Shown piece after piece: positions 1-9,335 of a DNA stretch of 64,000 nt. Position 1 is the first letter of the stretch. Every line of letters begins with the position of its first letter. The notes beneath the pieces are model-generated. The model did not search any database. It saw only the letters and a program-made list of their open reading frames with translations, and was not told the DNA's origin. Origin of the DNA: Balanoglossus misakiensis (lineage: Eukaryota; Hemichordata); contig CM082577.2 of NCBI GenBank assembly GCA_040954595.2, positions 4,588,001-4,652,000 of the forward strand, written 5' to 3'. The position numbers and the translations under genes are program-made.

Positions 1-1708
1 GCTTCTCCTACAAAGGCTGCCGTTGCTACGTCAACCAACTCCACTGTCGCCAACACAGAAGACGCTGTCAGCGCACCAAAACAGAAGAAGAAGAAAATGG
101 AGGAAAGGTTGTACTGCGTCTGTAAAACACCATATGATGCCACCAAGTAAGTCATTCTGAATTATGTCTGAATACTGTTTTTCCCCCATCACATGTAATT
201 GCAAGAACTGTGATTATTTAATAAAGAGCCGAATGGGCCAGTTGTGCACCCAGGGTTTCAGTGGGTCAGCTTAACCCAGTGTCACCCCCAGTTTTCTCTA
301 TAGAGGTTCATCTTTACCATAGAAAACAATGGATTTGGGTCAAACCATGGTGGCAAAAGGGTTAATCCCTTTCAAACTCTGAAAAAATCAAAATTGACAT
401 GTGATACTTGTTAACTCACCATTTGAATTCTATAGTTGCATGGAAAATGTAAGATTCAACCTATTCATTAGAATTAAATTAAGCAAGTTCAAATGTCACC
501 TGGCATTCCACACATGAGTTTCCCCTTGAGAGTCAGACATCTCTCTCATCCGAGTATTGCCTTGTTTCAATGCAGATTCTACATTGGTTGCGATCTGTGC
601 AACAACTGGTATCACGGCACGTGCGTGAACATCACCGACGACGAGGCGGACAAACTGAGCGAGTACGTGTGCAACGATTGCAAATCGCAGCAGCAAGAGA
701 GGGACGAGGAACTGTACTGCATCTGTCGGAAGCCGTACGACGAGTCCAGGTGAGTTGTTGCCGCAGTGTTTTGCCGCTCGCTCGACTCTCGGAATATTGA
801 AGGAAATTATCGACTCGGGACCTTGGAGGGTAAGCATACAGTAAAATATCACCACCGTTTTTCTGTTTTGTACAGTTTCTACATCGGATGCGATCGCTGC
901 CAAGACTGGTTCCACGGCCGCTGCGTGGGCATCACTCCGTCAGAGGCAGAATCCATCGAGAAGTACATCTGTCCGAATTGCCATTCGGCCAGAAACCAAC
1001 AAAGCCACACCCGAGATCTCACCACGAGGGATTATGAACAACTGAGGCGCTTGCTGAAACAGATGCAGGTAGGGGCTGGTTGCCTTTTAGTGAGATGGAG
1101 GATAGACCATCTTCATGGCATGTCAGTGAGGACAGCCTCCATCCATCTTTCAGTGTGACTTTATTAGAACTTCTCTTACACCTTCTGCAGCACACAATAG
1201 TCTTACATTGTCAATATTTATACCCCCACAGAGTCACAAAATGGCGTGGCCTTTCTTGGATCCAGTGAATGAACTCGAGGCACCAGATTACTACAAAGTC
1301 ATCAAAGAACCAATGGGTAAGATTCAAAGTCATCTTGCTACTTCCACAGTGTCAGGGACAAAGTCCTGATGTTCTTGATAAAGAGTAGATTTGACATCCA
1401 ATTTACAGTGGGTGTGTGCAAATTGTCATCACTAGAGGGTTTCCCTCGGACGTTGCCCCTCATGCACTGATGCGACGTATGCCAACACATCATTCCTGTG
1501 TCTGTTCACAGATCTCTCCACCTTGGAGGAGAACCTCAAGGCCAAGGAGTACATCAAACTGGGCGAATTCATCGGCGACGTCACCAAGATATTCGACAAC
1601 TGCCGCTTCTACAACCCCAGCGACTCCCCGTTCTTTCACTGCGCCGACGTTCTGGAGAAATTCTTCGTCCTGAAAATCAAATCCATCAAGCAGAACATGA
1701 GCCAGTGA
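1..1708 (+). CDS. BPTF: BPTF/NURF301 C-terminal part (tandem PHD fingers + bromodomain), 5' truncated by window edge
   Basis: This is the 3' end of the large subunit of the NURF chromatin remodeler, a nuclear reader of histone H3K4me3 and acetyl-lysine. Exons read by eye are 1-146, 576-749, 876-1068, 1232-1316 and 1512-1708, all with GT-AG borders and compatible phase; the stop is TGA at 1706-1708. The order is a Lys-rich linker, PHD finger 1 (LYCVC...CDLC...WYHGTC...VCNDC), PHD finger 2 (LYCIC...CDRC...WFHGRC...ICPNC), a short helical linker, then a bromodomain beginning at MAWPFLDPV and holding the acetyl-lysine Asn in [11 protein letters not shown]. Both PHD fingers keep the aromatic cage residues (Y of LYC, Y of PYD, Y of FYIG, W before F/YHG). 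Two tandem C-terminal PHD fingers recall insect NURF301 rather than human BPTF, which has one there. The N-terminal HAT-like, DDT and first PHD regions lie outside the window. Confidence 0.93.
290..365. repeat. Dispersed repeat copy in BPTF intron
   Basis: Shares the core TAGAGGTTCATC...CCATAGAAAACAATGGA...TCAAACCATGG with copies at 14838-14912 (opposite strand) and 45805-45872. Confidence 0.6.
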
Positions 1709-3007
1709 GAGAGGTCGCCTCCGAGGTCACCATTTGAGAAAAACACTAATGAATTCATTTTTAATCTTTTAATTAATAGGTAAATCTAGGTTGCATTAAA
1801 TTTGATGAAATTATGTAGGCATAGAGATTAAATATGACAAAAAAAACAAACAATTGTGATAATCTATTTTCTAAATGAATATGATGAAATATTATTCTTG
1901 GATAACTGGATAATAAACGTTGTTGAAATCAGCCCAGATTTCAAAAAAAGCAATGACGCATTTCCTGGTTGAAGAGATTCTGTTTATATAAAAAAAAGAA
2001 GGGAAAAAAAGGCAAAGCTGTGAACTTTGACCCCCGTGTACAGTAGTTTTACATAGAGTGCATTCGGTGTGGTGTTGTTACGTACAAGCCATCGTCCAGT
2101 AGAATTTGACCCGATTTTATGGGTTTAGGGGAAAACGTGTAAAAAGAAAAAAATTGCAACAAAAAAACCAACAACATCTCTGTAAAGTACAGTCTCTGCT
2201 GCAGCCTTTCTTAATAAATATACCTGTGTACAGAGATCCTTCACATTCTGTAAAGCCACTCACTCAGTAATTGACCATGAGCTTGATCACGTAGCTTTAC
2301 ATTCAACGACTTTGGGATGTTTTCTATTGCAGTGTTTGGTCTTCTTTTCATTCACACCGGCTCAGAGCACAAAGTCGCTCTCGATCCACAATTTGTTCGT
2401 TTTTTTCCTCATTCTGTATTTATTGTCTTTATCTGTAGCTAACTTCACTATGTGAACTTTCTCATCCGATCTTAATTGTCCTTTTATTGTATTTACTTAT
2501 TATTAATAAAGCAGTCATTTCAAAGGAGTTTGTGTGGAAGTTGTTTTATTTCTGCACTGTCTGTCTGTCAGGTGCCCGCCATGATTTTACAGTCAGTTAG
2601 TCTGCTCGGCCAATCACATTCTGTCAACCATATCCCCATGTTTCTACCCAATCGCATCAGCTGTTCTGTATTACCTATGATGGCATTGGAGGTGCTGACC
2701 AATCACATCAGTTGGTTTACCTATGATGGCATTGGAGGTGCTGACCAATCACATCAGTTGATTTATATCAACGATGATCGAATAGACATGTGGTATGTCC
2801 TGTTGCTGGAAATGGAAGTATGTCAAAATTATCATGGGTCTGCCATTTGTTTGAACTTGCTAACAGTGTAAAGGGTGTGAATTTGCTCCAGCTGGAAACA
2901 CGTACAAAACGCAAATAGATTTCGTGTGGAAAAAGAAAGATTCACTAGAAGGTATGAAAGAGGGCGTGCTATTCAAGATGTCTGCGCCCTAGAGCAACTT
3001 TAAAACC
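1709..3007. other. BPTF 3' UTR and BPTF-PIGX intergenic region
   Basis: No coding sequence is supported. AATAAA signals at 2213-2218 and 2505-2510 probably serve BPTF. A 46-bp direct tandem duplication at 2671-2762 carries two CCAATCACATCAG boxes. The rest is AT-rich and leads to the PIGX start. Confidence 0.6.
2671..2762. repeat. 46-bp tandem duplication with CCAAT-like boxes
   Basis: Two direct copies start at 2671 and 2717 (TTACCTATGATGGCATTGG...). Each contains GACCAATCACATCAGTTG. A third related CCAATCGCATCAG lies at 2649-2661. They sit about 250-340 bp upstream of the PIGX start codon. Confidence 0.75.
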
Positions 3008-3393
3008 ATGACGATCTCTCCGTTGCACGGGGCAGTAAGCACGTCAGTACTGCTGGCGTTGCTCTTCCTTTCGTTAAGCGGCACAGCGTTTGCCAAAGAT
3101 GCCAAACCTGCAAAGAAATCAACACACCTGCCTTCTGAATCTGCAACTTTGCTCAGATCAGGTACAGTATGTTCACGACTGTTGTTTTTGCTGAACAGGG
3201 CACAGACGTAATGCCCAGCCCTGCGTACGGTACCACAACACTTCTATCCCTTGCACAGGGCTTCGAAGTGTAATGTTCCTCAGATTGTAGAAGCTGAGTA
3301 TGTGATTCTGACAAACTTTTTTTTCTCCTCACGGGTTGATAACAAATGTTTAACAACACATATCAACAGACCCAATACAATCCTAATTTTTGA

Positions 3394-3424
<31 letters not shown>

Positions 3425-5006
3425 CTAAAGTTATTGAAGACTCTGGAAACAAAGAAGTGGTGAACACAGACTGTTTTGAAAAGGCTGACGTGACTGTCAA
3501 ATTAGCAGTTCATAAAAAGGGATTTCACAGGTGAGATGACAATTAACATTTTTTTTATTTTACACAAGATAGTCTTTGGTGTTTCAATTCGTTGAAATTT
3601 GGAGTGGCAACCAAGTCAGGTTTATTTGTTTGGCAACTCCCTTCTATGTCTGAAACCAAAACCACATGCACATGCATGCACATACATTCAAACACACAGA
3701 CGCACAAGGACATCCCAGCATCTGCAATCTATTTTGTCCCCTACAGGAATTTAGAAACTGTGGTGAAAGTTACCACAGCGACAGATGTGCCTACGTCGTG
3801 TCATCTGATGCAGATGCAGACCATTCCCAATGGTGCCTATATTGATATGTATAAAATCAAATCATTGTTCAAAGGTGATTCGCCCAAGGTAGGAACTTTT
3901 GAGTTTGCGATCCTGTCAGAATTATTTTGATCTGATGAATGATCGAACATGAAAATAGTATCTTTTACATGTGGTACATATTGTACTTGTGTTGGATATG
4001 TAGTTTTCAAATTTCATGAGTCATGATCCTATGAGAATTTACTAGCTTGCGAACAAATAAGGAATTAGCCTTTCTTGTTATCTAACTCTGTCAGTCTTCT
4101 ATTCAGGTTTCTTCTTTTGCGGAAATAGATGTAGAAAAGCCTGCCTTTTTGTCACCACCGCACTCTGTAATCATCCAATCAAAATTCAACGTCACACAAG
4201 ACGTCCTCGACAGTAACACCACAGTACCACTCGAACTGAGATATCATCGGCCATCGGACAAATCAGACATTGATCATGCAACTGTGGTGCTTAAATATCC
4301 GTATTTGCTCCTTCACTGCAAAGGTAGGATTTCAATTCACATTGAAGTGTCTTTTTTTAGATCCACACATGGAAGGACTATATGTACTGAAGTTTATCAA
4401 ATATGTTTAATCGTTTGATGATTGAGAGACCACCATTAAATCCATGTGTATACTGATAATTTCCTTCCCGATGAAGTCACTTGTTCTTAAAAAGATCTAA
4501 AAGTGGTGATTTTGAGTCTTTTTAAAGGGCCAGTAGCTGTAACTTATCTGCAAATTTCTGTCTGTCCAATTTTTGCTTCAGTCAACGCAGTGAAAGAAGT
4601 CAAATCCAGCAATGATTCCAAGGAGAGTGGCACAGTCTGCGGATCACTGTATCTGTCGCAATGCCCCATGGATCACAAGGCACAATGTCAGTGGGAACTG
4701 CTTGATTACAATAATGTAAGTCAGTGGTGAAGTGTGTTTTCACTTTTTGTGCAGTGTCTGGGGCAGTGACATGTTAATTCCCCCCCCCCCACCCAATCCC
4801 CTTTACATCATCACACAGCACTGATATTAGGATATGTCTTTTCACAGGCAAACGCAGAAATTTCATTGGTCGTTCCAGTGGGAAACCAAAAACATACTGT
4901 CATGGTGACAGTGGTTACTATAGTGACGACGCTGCTTGGCGGTCTGGTGCTATTTGTTGCTATGCTGATGTCACCGAAGTCAGCCATTCACGGCCATCAA
5001 GATTAG
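3008..5006 (+). CDS. PIGX: PIGX, GPI mannosyltransferase I subunit
   Basis: PIG-X is an ER type I membrane protein that stabilises PIG-M, the enzyme adding the first mannose to the GPI anchor precursor. Six exons are read: 3008-3161, 3431-3530, 3747-3888, 4107-4323, 4582-4715 and 4848-5006, all in phase, stop TAG 5004-5006. The N-terminus (LLALLFLSLSGTAFA) is a cleavable signal peptide. Family landmarks follow in order: KKGFHRNLET at the exon 2/3 join, the loop with PNGAYIDMYKI, ELRYHRPS matching the family's RYHRP, YLLLHCK, and the CQWELL segment. The last exon codes for VVPVGNQKHT followed by one transmembrane helix (VTVVTIVTTLLGGLVLFVAML) and a short cytosolic tail. A (GT)n tract abuts the exon 2 acceptor. 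An AATAAA at 5206-5211 gives a short 3' UTR. Identification rests on motif order and topology, not on a database search. Confidence 0.9.
3398..3424. repeat. (GT)n microsatellite at PIGX intron 1 acceptor
   Basis: A run of about 13 GT units ends 6 bases before the exon 2 splice junction (CTAAAG|TTATTG). It replaces most of the usual pyrimidine tract. Confidence 0.9.
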
Positions 5007-5205
5007 AACAGTGCAGCTAGCTTCATACTTAATTAACAGCAGCCATGCTGAAGTGAAGGATAGGTTTTTAGAGAAATTGATATCCAATTTTCATGCTTTT
5101 TTATGGTACAATGACTTTATTTAAGACTTTGTTTTAAACAAGGGAAATGTATGCAATAATAGTGAACTTCAGCTAGTTAAACTAGACCTTGTATTGTGAA
5201 ACTGC

Positions 5206-5211
5206 AATAAA
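5206..5211 (+). terminator. PIGX polyadenylation signal
   Basis: AATAAA lies 200 bp after the PIGX stop and is followed by a GT-rich stretch (TGTATTGTCTGCTCTGTTG). Confidence 0.6.
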
Positions 5212-5544
5212 AGAGAGTTATTCTTGTAAAAGTGTATTGTCTGCTCTGTTGATTGCAAGCATGTTGTGCATTTTCCCCTTGTCTTTGTCTGCACTTTATT
5301 GATTTCGGCTCCCAGACAGAAGTACTGTAAGCCTCCAAAAAAATTTCTGTTGAACGTTTTTACTTGCATGTACAGAATATTGTACATGTATACATGTATT
5401 AGTAGAAATATGCATGCCAAAACACATTATTATACAAGTCAATAAATTATACAGAAAAAAGGACAAATAAATAGTAAAAATCGCCGATGTCATAACAGAT
5501 TTAATGATTATAATTTTAGATGATTAAAAAAAAAAAAAAAAAAA
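5212..5544. other. PIGX to 7SL intergenic region
   Basis: AT-rich sequence with no supportable gene. Its right end is the A19 run (5526-5544) that forms the terminator of the minus-strand 7SL gene. Confidence 0.6.
5526..5544 (-). terminator. Pol III T-run terminator of 7SL
   Basis: T19 on the minus strand lies directly after the 7SL 3' end. RNA polymerase III stops in runs of four or more T. Confidence 0.88.
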
Positions 5545-5842
5545 GGGATTGAGTCCGACTATATCGGACGGGCTGCTAGCCGCTGCCTATTCACGGGCGC
5601 GATCCCACTACTGCTCCACACGGGGACTTTTGTCTGCTGCGTTTCCGCCCTGGACCGGTACGTCCCTCATTATACGACCTGGTCGTCCTGGCCTCCGCCG
5701 GGCCGACCATATCGATGCCGAGCTTAGCGCGGACGCCTGATCTACATAGAACAACGACTAACAGGAACCCCGTCCTCAAGCCATTCAACAACCCCGGCCT
5801 CCAAGTAGCTAGATTACAGGCGCACGCCACAACGCCCAGCCG
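5545..5842 (-). ncRNA. 7SL: 7SL / signal recognition particle RNA
   Basis: Read on the minus strand, this is a roughly 298-nt SRP RNA very like the vertebrate 7SL. The 5' Alu domain starts GGCTGGGCG and has TGTAATCTAGCTACTTGG. The S domain has GGCGTCCGCGCTAAGCTCGG followed by CATCGATATGG. Helix 8 carries the SRP54-binding internal loops (CAGGGCGGAAACGCAGCAG). The 3' arm ends AGTAGTGGGATCGCGCCCGTGAATAGG. These match family landmarks in the right order across the whole molecule, and the length is close to the usual 300 nt. A run of 19 T follows at once (5544-5526), a strong Pol III terminator. There is no 3' poly(A) tail, so this looks like a genuine gene and not a retrocopy. The 5' end is placed to within a few bases. 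Confidence 0.93.
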
Positions 5843-6137
5843 TCAGAGGCTGTTGAAAATAAGGTATTTGTATGAACAATGGCGGCTCGTTAGCAGCCCG
5901 CCCTCTATTTCCCATTGTAAAACTACTTTGTTTTGTTTTGTTTGCATCATGATGAAGCTTTGTCAGGCCCCATCCCCATGAATCCAGTCAACTCATACAG
6001 TATACAAAAATGCTATATTTATTACATAAATAGGAAAAATAAAATTTAAATTACAATAATCTTAGTAAAAATATATTTCTGAATTACATATAATGAAACA
6101 TGATTGCAAATAGAAAAAAATCAGACCATTCTTAGGC
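5843..6137. other. 7SL upstream region and pseudokinase 3' UTR
   Basis: This is the gap between the 7SL 5' end and the pseudokinase stop. TTTATT at 6018-6023 is AATAAA on the minus strand and probably the pseudokinase poly(A) signal. No other gene is seen. Confidence 0.6.
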
Positions 6138-8785
6138 CTAGTCGTCTTTTTGCATTGCCATCAGCATTTTGAAGTTGCCTAGTAACTGACGAGCTGATGG
6201 TCGAAGTTCTGGCGTCGGGCACACCGCAAGATTGATCAGTACACCCACTTGCTCCAGTATGGCGCCCTGTCCTCGGAACAGACGCCATTCTACAGTGGAG
6301 GTTCTTCTCTGCCGGAATCTGGGCAATTCTCTGTTTTGCCGATGGAAGGATTCGTAATCACCGGCGGAAAACAAACCAGGGTGATTCAGGTATGGTCGGA
6401 ACCCGGTGAAGATCTCCGCCAGGATCATACCAAGACTCCAGACGTCTTCTGCAGGTGTAATGGCGCTGTCATCAAGAACAGACTCGGGTGACAGGTATCT
6501 CGTCTCACCCAGACCACGGAAACGCCCGGCGTCGTCGACGAGGGCTGCGGTGCTGCTCGGAACAAGTTTGACATTGAGCGTTTTGGGATTGACCTAAAAA
6601 TAACCAGAGGAAACAAACTTTTAGCACTATAATCTCATGTACATGTTTGCAAGTTAGTTCGATAACCAAAGGTATAAGACTACTCTAGCTTTTGTACGGA
6701 CGCAGCCTGATAACTCAAACGCAAGGCAGTAATTTCTTATACATGTTCGTTAGAATACTTACAATGATATGGCCGGGGTGGATGTTCTGATGTATGACGT
6801 CATTTTTATGCATCTGGCTGACAGCGTCACACAACTGACTGGCCAGCTGCAGTTTCTGTGATACACAGAGTTTGTCCTGAAAAAAATGTGAGAAATATAG
6901 GATGATTCCGAAAAAAAAATATTTTAATCGGTTATGTAAGCAGTTTTGAGAATTTGTCTTGTTCGTTCTCCAGCTAAAACGTTTCGATATGAGTTTAGAG
7001 TTGAACAAAGTAACTTTGACAGTGTATTAAACTTGGTTATTTTATTTGATCATTATGTAATGTAGCTTAGCCTACCAAATCGCCATCAAATGACATCATT
7101 TCTAACGTCTTGCCGGCAGCATATTCCTGCACCAGCCCGTAGCAATCACCACCGATGCGGGTGACACCATACACATGGGGAATGTTGTAGTGGCCGCACA
7201 CCTTACTGCATCAGACAGTAAAGAGATTCATGAAAGTATGGAGAAATCATATCTTGTACAAGAACCTGAAATCTGTCTGATACGGATGTCTTATTTGGTG
7301 TCGCCACCTTCATCACACAGACGTCACCACAAAGAAGTTTTAGCGCCAGAGAGATTTGAAGATCAAATCATGAAGATGGTCTAAGGTCATGATGGCTAGC
7401 ATAGGCTGCGTGATGGAAAGTGGATAGATGCTCAAATAGGACATTTGGTTCTCAATTGCTCTTGGATAATGGTCGTTTCATATCGAATGGTGTTTTATTA
7501 AACACCTTTCGATATGAAACGACCGTTTTCAATTGTTTTAAAGATGAATTTTCTTCTAATAAAACAGCATGCACTATCCCTAATACCTGTGAATAGCGCC
7601 CTCGCGGTTCAGAAGTTCCTTGTTCATAATTTTCACCACCATCTTGTCACCGTCACTGATCACCCTGTGGACGTGGGATGTCGGTCCTTTGATGACCCCA
7701 TCTGACTTGAAAAGTGTCTTGTAAAGCAGCGTAAGATCTGTCAATCATAAAGGTTCATAAAAATGTTGGTAATTAATCCAATCATCGATCAATAAGTGTT
7801 TCGGTGGCATAATAGCGAATGAACAAATTTATGGATAACTTGAAGTTGGTACACGGATTGGTGGTTTAAAAAAAGCTAAATTTAATTCGCAGTTTATTCC
7901 AATTATTCTAAATTGCTACTCAACATAGACCTAAACTATCAAACCCAAATTTATTGATAGTGATGACAAAATCAAAGCTTCCACCAATGATTTTGAGAAT
8001 AAGGATTATACCGTACCTTGCAAGCATGGGAGATCCAGTCTGGCTGTGTTAACCAAACACTGATGGCGGGCAAAATAATTCATATGCAATTGTTCTGAAA
8101 ATGAGCGAGATTTTTCCAGGCATTATCAAAATGTTTTGTAAAAGTTAAACATATTTCAAGTACTACGCGAACACGCATACAAACGAAGGACCGATAAATG
8201 CAAGATATCAAGAAACGGATCGGATAGAGAAATCTTGGCGCCGAGAAGAATGAAATAGGCGAAACAAAGTTATTATTAGGTGGGTGGTTAGTTTGGTGGA
8301 TGGATATCACAAATATTAACTCCGTAATGTAATAAGAAAAAAGCATGCACACAAATTCTTATCTACCTGTACATGTATTAGTTTCCGTCAGATCTGGGCT
8401 TGCTTCCCCGATATTGTTCTTCACGTCCAATTCTGTAGTCTCACTGACAAGACTGCATGTCTCGCTGAAATCACTTGATTCTTCCGACAACAAACAAACG
8501 TTCTCCGTTCTTTTGGATTTCATTAGAATCGGATCATTCTGTAAAATGAAAAATCGCGTTGATATATTTATGCTTCTGTTATTTTGTGTATTCACATATT
8601 TGGCTTAAAATAAAATCAGAAATGGAAACAGGGATTCGGAAATGCACATCACTTAGGCCTACCGATTGATCGCTGTCCCTCGAACTTGAAGATGTCGGAG
8701 AAAGCATCTTTCCTCGGAGAAAATCTCTCACTGCTTTCCTATAACGACGCGCTTCCATTCGGACACGTCTACGTAGTGAAGGCAT
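6138..8785 (-). CDS. Protein pseudokinase, seven exons, family not recognised
   Basis: Exons in transcript order are 8785-8663, 8538-8367, 8043-8017, 7737-7587, 7205-7076, 6876-6763 and 6593-6138; they total 1173 nt, giving 390 residues. The N-terminal 100 residues are basic, then Ser/Thr/Glu-rich. A protein-kinase fold follows: a GDKMVVKIM strand with the VAIK-type Lys at about 143, a hinge GLVQEYAAGK, and the helix before the catalytic loop. The catalytic loop reads HQNIHPGHII (about 230-239), so the HRD Asp is Asn. The DFG position reads LVP (about 249-251). The C-lobe scaffold survives: LSPES for APE, and EDVWSLGMIL for the DxWSxG helix-F motif. The most likely reading is a catalytically dead scaffold or allosteric kinase. 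The 27-nt exon 3 is the least certain. No known orthologue is claimed. Confidence 0.78.
7471..7524. repeat. Intronic hairpin with about 25-bp stem and tiny loop
   Basis: GGTCGTTTCATATCGA at 7471-7486 pairs with TCGATATGAAACGACC at 7509-7524. The stem continues through GGTGTTT/AAACACC to a loop of a few bases. It lies in an intron of the pseudokinase gene, between exons at 7076-7205 and 7587-7737. Confidence 0.8.
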
Positions 8786-9317
8786 TTTGAAATAACGATA
8801 GGAAAAGGTTTAAAACCGACGGGAAAAGTTTCGGAGAGTGCTCAGACACGAAGTGTGCAAGAAAAATACTCGAAGAGTTCTGCTGTGGTTGCCTGATAAA
8901 TAGAACGTATCGTGGCGACACACTATCCTCGTTCTAGGATATGCGTCCATTCGTTGGTCCTTGTCTCGCTTGGAGTGGATACGCTGTTGTTTGGGCCGTC
9001 GGACGAGGAGATCGGAACTTCGAGAACTTTAGAATTTCGGTGACGCCACGAAGAAAGATTCGCGACGCGTGTACTGCGACTAGATCTCCGCTTTCCATGG
9101 TAAACAGTGGTTATGTGACTTCAAATCACAGGACTTTATTTAATGACAATATACATTCAGTTAGATAGTTCTTTTCAAAAATGGCTTTGCGCAAAATTCG
9201 TGAACTTGGCCATATCACACAATTTGCATATTTGCATAATGTTCATAGACATCTACAGTGGCATTTACGATGTAAAATAAACACAACTTCATGAATGAGG
9301 TAGAAAATTGCAGTCTT
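8786..9317. other. Pseudokinase upstream region / ERI2 downstream region
   Basis: The interval between the pseudokinase start codon (8785) and the ERI2 poly(A) signal holds no coding sequence that I can support. The part next to 8785 is richer in CG dinucleotides, as expected of a promoter; the part near 9200 is AT-rich. Confidence 0.5.
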
Positions 9318-9323
9318 TTTATT
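9318..9323 (-). terminator. ERI2 polyadenylation signal
   Basis: AATAAA on the minus strand 13 bp after the ERI2 stop, which implies a very short 3' UTR. Confidence 0.5.
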
Positions 9324-9335
9324 CGTTCAGAATGT

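Noticed and set aside
5580-5830. Protein-coding ORFs over the 7SL locus and an Alu-like SINE call
   Set aside because: The full S domain, proper length and T-run terminator identify the 7SL gene itself; Alu elements lack the S domain.
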